Virus record (IMG/VR): IMGVR_UViG_3300007344_000051
Span: 1-45,786 of that record
Length of the DNA: 45,786 nt
Source of the DNA: a virus
Reading direction: 5' to 3' (one strand)
Shown: in pieces, positions 33,576 to 38,955 of the stretch
Layout: every line of letters starts with the position of its first letter
Position numbering within the stretch: position 1 is the first letter of the stretch
Program-made: the position numbers and the translations under genes
Notes under the pieces: model-generated
The model's input: only the letters and a program-made list of their open reading frames with translations
Database searches by the model: none
Told to the model about the DNA's origin: nothing

Positions 33576-33752
33576 CTAGTCACAATAACCATCATCATCT
33601 TCCCAAATCTCATCATAGTCAGTTATTTTGCTATGAGTTTGTTCATAATTAGAAATATAATAGTTATCAACATTAGAATAAATTTCACATTCTAATTCAT
33701 TAACTACTTCTTTCAATTTAGAGAGTAGACTTTTTAATTTTTCTTCTTCCAT
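33576..33752 (-). CDS. small acidic hypothetical protein
   Basis: A 58-residue, very acidic protein. Residues 1-25 form an amphipathic helix (MEEEKLKSLLSKLKEVVNEL), and the end is Asp/Tyr-rich (ITDYDEIWEDDDGYCD). The frame is open for 17 more codons upstream. However, the predicted transcription start near 33768 falls after those codons, so the ATG at 33752 is preferred. It lies 34 bases before thyX on the same strand. I do not recognise a family. Confidence 0.65.
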   Translation of the reverse strand: MEEEKLKSLLSKLKEVVNELECEIYSNVDNYYISNYEQTHSKITDYDEIWEDDDGYCD

Positions 33753-33774
33753 AAAACATGTCTGCTTCTCCACA

Positions 33775-33803
33775 ATTTTAGCATAAAAAAAGGAAGGGAT
33801 CAA
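33775..33803 (-). promoter_or_regulatory. sigma70-type promoter interleaved with a terminator
   Basis: The -35 TTGATC (33803-33798), a 17-base spacer and -10 TAAAAT (33780-33775) precede the 58-residue gene and thyX. The -35 box contains the TGA stop of the 29-residue ORF and lies in the loop and 3' stem of the hairpin terminator. Confidence 0.65.
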
Positions 33804-33810
33804 CCCTTCC
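33785..33810 (-). terminator. intrinsic terminator
   Basis: On the minus strand GGAAGGG, loop TTGA, TCCCTTCC form an 8-base-pair stem (33792-33810) followed by seven T (33791-33785). The stop codon of the 29-residue ORF lies in the loop. Confidence 0.85.
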
Positions 33811-33889
33811 TGTTTAACAGCATGACTTCCAAATAAATTAAGAGTATAAAAATCATTGATGCTGCAGTAATAGCTGCAACTACAATCAT
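33800..33889 (-). CDS. 29-residue membrane peptide
   Basis: It reads MIVVAAITAASMIFILLIYL then EVMLLNRKG: one transmembrane helix (residues 2-21) with a short positive tail. The ATG overlaps the TGA of the 39-residue ORF (ATGA), and its own TGA lies in the terminator loop, so it closes the operon. It is too short for homology by eye, but the coupling and single clean helix support it being real. Confidence 0.6.
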   Translation of the reverse strand: MIVVAAITAASMIFILLIYLEVMLLNRKG

Positions 33890-34005
33890 TTTTTTGCTAC
33901 CTGGCAGTGACCTGCCATACACATTTGTGCATCTTTAAGTTTTTGATCTTTGACTTGCTTTGCCTTAATGACAGAGAGCCAATTGGAAGTTTGATTTGTT
34001 TTCAT
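33886..34005 (-). CDS. 39-residue hypothetical protein
   Basis: It begins MKTNQTSNWLSVIKAKQVKD and ends DAQMCMAGHCQVAKK. It is basic and mostly helical, with a Cys-x5-Cys pair (CMAGHC) near the end. The ATG overlaps the TGA of the DUF4278-like gene and its TGA overlaps the next ATG, so it is one of a chain of coupled microgenes. The function is unknown. Confidence 0.6.
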   Translation of the reverse strand: MKTNQTSNWLSVIKAKQVKDQKLKDAQMCMAGHCQVAKK

Positions 34006-34145
34006 TTTGCAACCTCTACTTTTTTAGTGAACTTCATTCCACGGTAAGTTAAAGTAAATTCTTTTACTTCAGTATTATTTTGAGGTTGTTCGATGTCATA
34101 ATCGACACCGCGATATGTTGTTTTTGTGCTGTAAAGATTAAGCAT
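34002..34145 (-). CDS. DUF4278-like small protein
   Basis: A 47-residue protein with two YRG motifs: TTYRGVDYD near the start and LTYRGMKFTKKV near the end. This pair, with the MLNLYSTKTTYRG start, is the hallmark of DUF4278, a small family common in cyanobacteria and their phages. Its function is unknown. The ATG at 34145 has a good Shine-Dalgarno sequence (TAGGAGT) nine bases upstream, which rules out the longer frame that runs back to 34274. Confidence 0.72.
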   Translation of the reverse strand: MLNLYSTKTTYRGVDYDIEQPQNNTEVKEFTLTYRGMKFTKKVEVAK

Positions 34146-34225
34146 TGTTTTACTCCTAAAGAAATGAGATTTAACCTTCTCTGCTAAGCAGGATCCGTTT
34201 TCCCGTTCCTTCAGTCGTGTGCGTC

Positions 34226-34414
34226 CTATGAGTCTTCTAGTTGAAAACATACAGGATCTGTATGATCCATCCATTTGAAGACTAGACTAACCTTTTCAGA
34301 TACACTAAAAAGCTCAGATTCTAACAATCCCTGACTTAAAAACTCAAAATCTTCACATCGAAGATAATTCGATTGAGGGACATGTGTTGCTAAAAGCAAG
34401 GAGAGTAAAAACAT
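34226..34414 (-). CDS. short peptide downstream of a riboswitch-like leader
   Basis: A 62-residue protein. Residues 1-11 are hydrophobic (MFLLSLLLATH). The centre NYLRCEDFEFL then a helical SVSEKVSLVFKWM resembles the short peptides encoded after Downstream-peptide (glutamine riboswitch) RNAs in marine picocyanobacteria, which often carry a YLRC-type aromatic motif. In cyanobacteria some such peptides inhibit glutamine synthetase, but I see no direct sign of that here. The ATG at 34414 follows the structured leader and its GGAG Shine-Dalgarno sequence. It heads the chain of microgenes down to the 33785 terminator. Confidence 0.68.
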   Translation of the reverse strand: MFLLSLLLATHVPQSNYLRCEDFEFLSQGLLESELFSVSEKVSLVFKWMDHTDPVCFQLEDS

Positions 34415-34468
34415 AGGATGAACGCTCCGTTCCGCGACTTACTTGCGACCCAGAAGGGTTGAACGTAT
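34415..34468 (-). ncRNA. glutamine-riboswitch-like leader (Downstream-peptide/glnA type)
   Basis: The predicted transcript starts near 34468. P1 is CGTTC (34465-34461) with GAACG (34432-34428). P2 is ACCC, loop TTCT, GGGT (34459-34448). Then comes CGCAAGTAAG (34447-34438), matching the conserved junction segment (CGGAAGTAAG or CGCAAGTAGG) of glutamine riboswitches. A second CGTTC (34424-34420) can pair with the same GAACG, with GGAG caught between. The known family sits in Synechococcus, Prochlorococcus and a cyanophage, upstream of short peptide genes, as here. I see no clear P3 helix, so this is a compact form. Confidence 0.72.
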
Positions 34469-34474
34469 AAATGC

Positions 34475-34503
34475 ATTATAACATGTACTATCTATATAGA
34501 CAA
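34475..34503 (-). promoter_or_regulatory. strong sigma70-type promoter
   Basis: The -35 TTGTCT (34503-34498), a 17-base spacer and a consensus -10 TATAAT (34480-34475) place the transcription start a few bases before the riboswitch-like P1 helix. Confidence 0.85.
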
Positions 34504-34529
34504 CCAGTTTTGTATAATACTATACAATT

Positions 34530-34859
34530 TTACAAAAACATTCCTCTGTCACTCATGTACTGTAAAGTATCTTTCATACTACCAATATGCCTATTGCCTA
34601 TTGCAACTTGAGGAAACTCTGCATCAAGACCAAACTCAGAAACAAATTGCTTGATAGTAAAATCTTTTTCTAGTACGTATTCATGGAATTCACCACCTAA
34701 AGATTTTAAGAGCATTGACATACGCTGACACTCTTGACTACCATTACTATAGATTACTGCTGTCTCTAACATTTTACTTAAAATAAACTGTCTACTTTTT
34801 TGGCACCAAACAAAGTGAGATTCTGTTCCATCTTTGTGAATTACACTATAATAACTCAT
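34530..34859 (-). CDS. glutaredoxin-like protein lacking the CxxC site
   Basis: A 109-residue protein. From about residue 31 (LETAVIYSNGSQECQRMSML) it follows the glutaredoxin fold: beta strand, active-site loop, helix, then FPQVAIGNRHIGSMKDTLQY with the cis-proline and the GG-like turn. The active site reads Ser-Gln-Glu-Cys, so one of the two cysteines of the usual CPYC is gone. It could still act as a monothiol reductase or bind glutathione. The N-terminal 30 residues are an extra segment. The ATG overlaps the upstream stop (ATGA). Confidence 0.7.
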   Translation of the reverse strand: MSYYSVIHKDGTESHFVWCQKSRQFILSKMLETAVIYSNGSQECQRMSMLLKSLGGEFHEYVLEKDFTIKQFVSEFGLDAEFPQVAIGNRHIGSMKDTLQYMSDRGMFL

Positions 34860-35074
34860 TCAAATACTGGAAGAGGTTTAGAAAAGAATTCATCTCTCAT
34901 TTTTTTGAGAGCATCTAAATCATTACCATAATAACCCATGTTCATGTAAACACAATCAAGATACCTAAGGTCTTCACGATTACTATCCAGTGTAAGATAA
35001 TCACAATAATATAAAATTTCTTGTGGTACTTCTATTTTATTGTAGTTTTGCTCAATATAAAATGGAATTGTCAT
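34856..35074 (-). CDS. small hypothetical protein
   Basis: A 72-residue acidic protein rich in Tyr and Asp: IPFYIEQNYNKIEVPQEILY, then LRYLDCVYMNMGYYGNDLDA and a final helix. It begins with an ATGA overlap with the membrane peptide gene upstream and ends with an ATGA overlap with the glutaredoxin-like gene. I do not recognise a family. Confidence 0.68.
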   Translation of the reverse strand: MTIPFYIEQNYNKIEVPQEILYYCDYLTLDSNREDLRYLDCVYMNMGYYGNDLDALKKMRDEFFSKPLPVFE

Positions 35075-35250
35075 AGAAAATTTTTAGAATATTCTTCAAG
35101 CATTTTTGGTGATACACAAAATAATTCTCCTTCAGTAATACTTTTAGAAAATTCTGCTTTCATATCACTGCGACCAGAAATAAATCCAACAACAGATATG
35201 GTAATACCAGCAAGTACTAGCAATCCAGTTTTAATATAAGTTTTATTCAC
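35071..35250 (-). CDS. 59-residue single-helix membrane protein, GTG start
   Basis: It reads MNKTYIKTGLLVLAGITISV then VGFISGRSDMKAEF and a helical tail ending SKNFL. Residues 8-25 form one transmembrane helix, with the C-terminal 35 residues soluble. I chose GTG at 35250, supported by the Shine-Dalgarno GAGGAAG nearby and a GTGA overlap with the stop of the upstream gene. Its TGA overlaps the next ATG. The function is unknown. Confidence 0.65.
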   Translation of the reverse strand: MNKTYIKTGLLVLAGITISVVGFISGRSDMKAEFSKSITEGELFCVSPKMLEEYSKNFL

Positions 35251-35471
35251 TTTACTTCCTCAAAATTACAATCCACTTCTTCAAAATTACACTTCTTGTA
35301 AACATCAAAAAGTTTTCCCATCAATTTTTTAGAACACTTATATTCAAGTAGAGTATCATCTTTATCATCCATCTCTGAAGAAGACATCAGGTTCAATAAA
35401 AGCTCTGCTTCTTCTTTAGAAAGCATAATGTTCATTTCAGTAATAATGTCAGTCACGTTGTCTCCAATCAT
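35247..35471 (-). CDS. small acidic hypothetical protein
   Basis: A 74-residue protein with a helical pair (LSKEEAELLLNLMSSSEMDD, then LLEYKCSKKLMGKLFDVYKK) and a short repeat at the end (CNFEEVDCNFEEV). Three starts are possible. ATG at 35471 overlaps the upstream gene by 23 bases. ATG at 35435 would avoid overlap and give 62 residues. The open frame itself runs to 35552. I see no strong ribosome binding site to decide. No family is recognised. Confidence 0.55.
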   Translation of the reverse strand: MIGDNVTDIITEMNIMLSKEEAELLLNLMSSSEMDDKDDTLLEYKCSKKLMGKLFDVYKKCNFEEVDCNFEEVK

Positions 35472-35766
35472 CAGGTTTATCTTGTTTAAACCAATCTGCA
35501 ATCTCATCTGCTGATGAAAATCCAGTTCGGTGATTTGATGGATCAGGATCACCTAATCCCATCTTATTCATAAAATCATCCAGACTACCTTCTTGCATAT
35601 CTGGATTGGCTGCTTTTCTTCTTGCTTTATTTAACCAGTCTTTAGCAGTGGTATTTGCTTTAGCAAGTTTTTCTGCCCAAATAATGTCTTCGAGTTTTAC
35701 CTCTTCTCCATTAACAATGCACTTACAAATGAATTCTAAACGTAATCTGTATTGTGTGGATAACAT
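35449..35766 (-). CDS. conserved hypothetical protein
   Basis: A 105-residue soluble protein. Residues 1-30 are strand-like (YRLRLEFICKCIVNGEEVKL), 30-60 helical (IIWAEKLAKANTTAKDWLNK), then a Pro/Asp/Gly-rich region and a final helix (SADEIADWFKQDKPDDW). It is like many conserved cyanophage proteins without known role. It starts one base downstream of the 66-residue gene and is in the same transcript. Confidence 0.68.
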   Translation of the reverse strand: MLSTQYRLRLEFICKCIVNGEEVKLEDIIWAEKLAKANTTAKDWLNKARRKAANPDMQEGSLDDFMNKMGLGDPDPSNHRTGFSSADEIADWFKQDKPDDWRQRD

Positions 35767-35767
35767 G

Positions 35768-35968
35768 TTATTCCTTTGCTTTAGTTAACCAATTTTCTAA
35801 TTCATTTAATTTTGTAAATTCTTTGTATGCTGCCTCAGAGCGTTCACTAAGAATTTCTAAAATGTCATTAATGATGAGATTATTCTCAACATAATCGTCT
35901 AAGTATTTATCAATGGCTTCTTTAAGATATCTCTTACGATGCCATTCAGGAGAATACGGTTTGTACAT
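35768..35968 (-). CDS. small helical hypothetical protein
   Basis: A 66-residue, almost entirely helical protein: PYSPEWHRKRYLKEAIDKYL, then NLIINDILEILSERSEAAYK and a final ELENWLTKAKE. It is the first gene after the promoter at 35991-36019. It may bind another protein through its amphipathic helices. No family is recognised. Confidence 0.68.
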   Translation of the reverse strand: MYKPYSPEWHRKRYLKEAIDKYLDDYVENNLIINDILEILSERSEAAYKEFTKLNELENWLTKAKE

Positions 35969-35990
35969 AACAAAAAAATTTCATACCAAT

Positions 35991-36019
35991 ATATTAGCAG
36001 AGACCTTTGTCAATGTCAA
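35991..36019 (-). promoter_or_regulatory. sigma70-type promoter
   Basis: The -35 TTGACA (36019-36014), 17-base spacer and -10 TAATAT (35996-35991) precede the 66-residue gene. The -35 box contains the TGA stop of the 43-residue ORF, and a second TTGACA follows directly at 36013-36008. Confidence 0.82.
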
Positions 36020-36147
36020 TGCTCTTTGTATTTCTCTGGATTTTTTGCTGAGTCGTAAATAAAATACGCAAATGGAAATAGAAGCAGTCCACCCAAAATA
36101 GAAGAGACTACAGGAACATTTATAGAACTGTAAAAAGAATGTATCAT
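36016..36147 (-). CDS. 43-residue membrane peptide
   Basis: It reads MIHSFYSSINVPVVSSILGG, then LLLFPFAYFIYD and a polar end SAKNPEKYKEH. Residues 11-31 form one membrane helix. The ATG overlaps the speD stop (ATGA) and its stop lies in the next promoter. No known family, but the layout supports a real gene. Confidence 0.62.
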   Translation of the reverse strand: MIHSFYSSINVPVVSSILGGLLLFPFAYFIYDSAKNPEKYKEH

Positions 36148-36470
36148 CTTTCTATATAACTTAAAGTGTGAGATGTGCAGTGTAATTGTTTTACTATTAA
36201 GTCACAACCAACTTGTGGATCTGCATTTCCGCAGGTAAATATATCAACTGCGGCTTCTCCTCTCTCTGGCCAAGTATGTATACTAATGTGACTTTCAGAC
36301 AGAAGAATTAATACAGTAACTCCTTGGGGTTCAAATTTTTTATGTACTGTAGTTATTACAGTAGCACCACTTACTATAGCGGCATATGATAATAAATTAA
36401 TTAAACCATTTTCATCATTGAGAATCATATATGGACAACCATATAGATTCAATAAGTAATGCTTACCCAT
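36144..36470 (-). CDS. speD: S-adenosylmethionine decarboxylase
   Basis: A 108-residue SpeD of the short bacterial type. The self-cleavage site is in LLSESHISIHTWPE, with Ser60 becoming the pyruvoyl group after cutting behind Glu59. GCPYMILNDE and AAVDIFTCGN are further family blocks, the latter carrying the catalytic cysteine. It decarboxylates S-adenosylmethionine to provide aminopropyl groups for spermidine, which may help DNA packaging or translation in the host. It lies 20 bases downstream of the SGNH gene. speD is a well-known cyanophage auxiliary gene. Confidence 0.9.
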   Translation of the reverse strand: MGKHYLLNLYGCPYMILNDENGLINLLSYAAIVSGATVITTVHKKFEPQGVTVLILLSESHISIHTWPERGEAAVDIFTCGNADPQVGCDLIVKQLHCTSHTLSYIER

Positions 36471-36490
36471 TTGAATTACAAAGTAAAATT

Positions 36491-37345
36491 TTAATTAATT
36501 ATATTAGGTGGAATTGGAAGACTTTCTGCTATTTTAATTGCTTTATAACCAGTTTCTACCAATATTTTTAAATCTTTTGGGAAGTTATCATCAGCAGGGT
36601 GAACATCAAATTTTATTTTAGAATAAACATTGCCAATCAGATTGAGATACATTGTGTTGAGTTTTACAATTTTACTTTTAGTCTCATCAGAGAATTTATA
36701 ATCAAAAACTTTTGTCAAATATTCAAAATGCTCTCCTGGGGTTGGATGATTATCAGTGTAATGTTTATGAACAGAAATTCTGTTCCAGGAACTTCCCCCC
36801 CAAAGAACTTCTTCAAAACTTGGTTCAATATAATCAAAAATATTATTGTATAATTTAAATAATTTATGAAAACTTGTCCTATTCATTTTCAAACCCTTAC
36901 TTTTTTTAATGGTATCCATTGCTAGAAAATGAAATTGAGTCTTATCTTTTAGAAGATTATGAATCAACTTAATAGTTGCAAGATCTCTCATTAAAAAATG
37001 ACAATCATCTGCTATTACTTTAGCAAATCTTACACTCCAAAGTTTATTATCATTATAGTATATATTTCCAGCGTTGAACCACCTATCTGCTTTATATCTA
37101 TCCTCTCTTTGAATCCCAGACCAACAAACAATGACAAGATCTTCTTCATTAAAATTAAAATGTTGATCTGCTTGACAAACCATGTTTGATATGTACACGT
37201 TTCCAGATCCAGCTTGACCAAAATTATAATATTCACAATCCAATTCATGGGCAAGAATATCTGCCCATGTTAACCAAGAATAATTAGTAAAGCTACATCC
37301 AAAAGTAAATAATCTTTTGGGTTTATTAAAAAATAATTTTTTCAT
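36491..37345 (-). CDS. SGNH/GDSL-type hydrolase
   Basis: A 284-residue protein. The block I motif is FTFGCSFTNYS with Ser18 as the likely nucleophile. The block II glycine and a GQAGSGNVYI segment follow. The Asp-x-x-His dyad is likely in TDNHPTPGEHF near residue 200. The middle has the helical layout of SGNH hydrolases (esterases, acetyl-xylan or O-antigen deacetylases). The substrate is unknown; removal of acetyl groups from surface glycans would fit a phage. It overlaps the 87-residue gene upstream by 4 bases. Confidence 0.72.
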   Translation of the reverse strand: MKKLFFNKPKRLFTFGCSFTNYSWLTWADILAHELDCEYYNFGQAGSGNVYISNMVCQADQHFNFNEEDLVIVCWSGIQREDRYKADRWFNAGNIYYNDNKLWSVRFAKVIADDCHFLMRDLATIKLIHNLLKDKTQFHFLAMDTIKKSKGLKMNRTSFHKLFKLYNNIFDYIEPSFEEVLWGGSSWNRISVHKHYTDNHPTPGEHFEYLTKVFDYKFSDETKSKIVKLNTMYLNLIGNVYSKIKFDVHPADDNFPKDLKILVETGYKAIKIAESLPIPPNIIN

Positions 37346-37605
37346 TTCTTATTTTTCTTTTTATCTGGATGATCCCAAAGTTTTGGATTTACTCTACCTT
37401 CTGTTTGAGTAAATCTAATTAATCCTTCTCTATAATTATCCCAATAGTAATCAAAAATATCCACTTTTTTATTGCAGATAACAACATCATAATGTACTGT
37501 CCCATCAACAAGATACTCTACCAAATAAGAAGTATATGGTAGAGATCTATCTTGTGCAAACTCAGGGAGGCAGTCTTTTTTTACAAATTTTAATTTAGAA
37601 CTCAA
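37342..37605 (-). CDS. conserved hypothetical protein
   Basis: An 87-residue protein: strand-rich N-terminus (LPYTSYLVEYLVDGTVHYDV), central DIFDYYWDNYREGLIRFTQ, and a very basic end (DHPDKKKNKK). The ATG overlaps the upstream stop (ATGA). No family is recognised. The basic tail could touch nucleic acid. Confidence 0.65.
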   Translation of the reverse strand: MSSKLKFVKKDCLPEFAQDRSLPYTSYLVEYLVDGTVHYDVVICNKKVDIFDYYWDNYREGLIRFTQTEGRVNPKLWDHPDKKKNKK

Positions 37606-38162
37606 CTTCTACCACCCCACTGAATATCAGTATATGCTTTAGTAACAGCATCTTTTGTAATATTATATCTTGTCTGAAGTTTTTTGTCTTTAACCAGAAC
37701 CATGATTTCTGCTTCTCTTGGGTGAAGACCCTCAAGCATTTGTATAAACATTGTTTCTCTTCTTAAACTAGATAAAGTAGGATTACCACCAAGAAGATAA
37801 TTATAAAAATTTTGATATTCTTTTCTAATAGAAGTTGCTCTTTTACGAACAAACTCATCTGCGTTAGATAATCCTTTAACAGTGTTTAGTTTTTCTACAG
37901 AAGTAGATAATGTATCATTAAAAGCAGATTGTTCTTCTACTCTAGAATAAGGAACATCCCCTTCTGGAAGGAGTGATACAATTGACTCATCAAAATTCCA
38001 GATTAGTAAAGAAACAAGTCCATCATTTCTGTATTTTTGAAGTACTTCTGCTTTTTTTGCAATAGATCTTTGCTTTGAAGCTAAATCTAAAATTTCAAAT
38101 TGGAATGCATTTGGTTGAAGTTCTTCAATCTTCGTCGTCTTCTTCGTCTTCGTAGTAGTCAT
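37602..38162 (-). CDS. DUF6433-like phage protein
   Basis: A 186-residue helical protein. Its core runs FEILDLASKQRSIAKKAEVL, then NDGLVSLLIWNFDESIVSLL, and the end is FIQMLEGLHPREAEIMVLVK with YNITKDAVTKAYTDIQWGG. I associate this pattern with the DUF6433 family of T4-like marine phages, whose function is unknown. I prefer the ATG at 38162, inside the upstream gene; the frame is open four codons further. The first 38 coding bases overlap the end of the membrane protein gene in another frame. Confidence 0.65.
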   Translation of the reverse strand: MTTTKTKKTTKIEELQPNAFQFEILDLASKQRSIAKKAEVLQKYRNDGLVSLLIWNFDESIVSLLPEGDVPYSRVEEQSAFNDTLSTSVEKLNTVKGLSNADEFVRKRATSIRKEYQNFYNYLLGGNPTLSSLRRETMFIQMLEGLHPREAEIMVLVKDKKLQTRYNITKDAVTKAYTDIQWGGRS

Positions 38163-38352
38163 TAGTGTTTTCAAATCGTACAGCTAAAATTTCATCAGGA
38201 AGAATATTCCCGTTCTCATCAAACATTTCTGGATGAGCGTAAATTGGAGTTGACTCATAAACATATGTTCTAGTAATCCAACCTACTACACCACCCAAAA
38301 CTAAAAACATTATACAAAATAATGCTGAAAATGTTAGGGTTACTGCTAGCAT
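38125..38352 (-). CDS. small membrane protein with acidic tail
   Basis: A 75-residue protein. Residues 2-26 form a transmembrane helix (AVTLTFSALFCIMFLVLGGV). A soluble segment follows (YAHPEMFDENGNILPDEILA) and a strongly acidic end (DYYEDEEDDED). The acidic end overlaps the basic N-terminus of the next protein in a shifted frame. It is probably a host-membrane protein. No family is known. Confidence 0.68.
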   Translation of the reverse strand: MLAVTLTFSALFCIMFLVLGGVVGWITRTYVYESTPIYAHPEMFDENGNILPDEILAVRFENTNDYYEDEEDDED

Positions 38353-38371
38353 GTTACTTCTCCCGATGCCC

Positions 38372-38605
38372 CTATGGTTTTTTCTTTACTGATAAGGAAA
38401 TGTCAAATCGAAAGTCTATCTCTCGTTTAAGGAGAGAGATAACCTTTTGAATCTTTATTCCAAATGTTTTAGATTCTGGTCTTTTCTCCCTCCTGCTACG
38501 ATGTCGTAACATTAATTCAAATCCTCTATTGATATCAGTAGTATCAGAATTCGAGGATTTACTATTATTTATTTGATTTTTTTCTCCTTCCTGGCCTTTT
38601 GTCAT
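38372..38605 (-). CDS. small hypothetical protein
   Basis: A 77-residue hydrophilic, basic protein. The first 30 residues are Asn/Ser-rich and probably disordered (MTKGQEGEKNQINNSKSSNS). The rest has RHRSRREKRPESKTFGIKIQ and a helix VISLLKREIDF. The ATG at 38605 has an AGGAG Shine-Dalgarno sequence eight bases upstream, which decides against a start six codons earlier. It overlaps the upstream gene by 41 bases. No family is recognised. Confidence 0.6.
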   Translation of the reverse strand: MTKGQEGEKNQINNSKSSNSDTTDINRGFELMLRHRSRREKRPESKTFGIKIQKVISLLKREIDFRFDISLSVKKKP

Positions 38606-38942
38606 ATGTGTATCTCCTCGCATCTTCTAAAATATCATTTAAATAATTTCTTATTTTTCTTGCTTGTGGTTTTGAGATATGTCCATAGGCTTCCCTAAGA
38701 ATTTTATGTTGAGAATCTTGCCCACCTTTTAGGTATTCATCCAAATCATCAATCAAAAAATTTATACTAGAAGCAGTTTGACTATTAATAAAATCTTCTG
38801 CTTGCTTTCTTTTTACATTGTTTGATTTTAAATAATCATAAAGTCTCAGAATAAATTTACCTTCAAATGCATAATCTATCGCCTTTTCCACATCATAGTG
38901 GACAGTGATAAATTGATTTTCCATACAAGCAAGTGCTGACAT
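38565..38942 (-). CDS. helical hypothetical protein
   Basis: A 125-residue helical protein: ENQFITVHYDVEKAIDYAFE, LYDYLKSNNVKRKQAEDFIN, FLIDDLDEYLKGGQDSQHKI, ARKIRNYLNDILEDARRYTY and a basic end RPGRRKKSNK. The basic C-terminus and helices suggest a nucleic-acid or replication accessory role, but I cannot place it. An ATG six codons in (38924) is an alternative start. It is the next gene after the carbamoyltransferase. Confidence 0.66.
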   Translation of the reverse strand: MSALACMENQFITVHYDVEKAIDYAFEGKFILRLYDYLKSNNVKRKQAEDFINSQTASSINFLIDDLDEYLKGGQDSQHKILREAYGHISKPQARKIRNYLNDILEDARRYTYDKRPGRRKKSNK

Positions 38943-38955
38943 TTTAAATTATATA

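Noticed and set aside
33576-33803. 75-residue version of the small acidic protein
   Set aside because: The extra 17 codons lie in the terminator and upstream of the predicted transcription start.
34002-34274. 90-residue version of the DUF4278-like protein
   Set aside because: The added N-terminus is not protein-like, and the ATG at 34145 has the good Shine-Dalgarno sequence.
34420-34465. Intrinsic terminator in the leader
   Set aside because: The hairpins are not followed by a T-run, and the conserved junction CGCAAGTAAG points to an aptamer.
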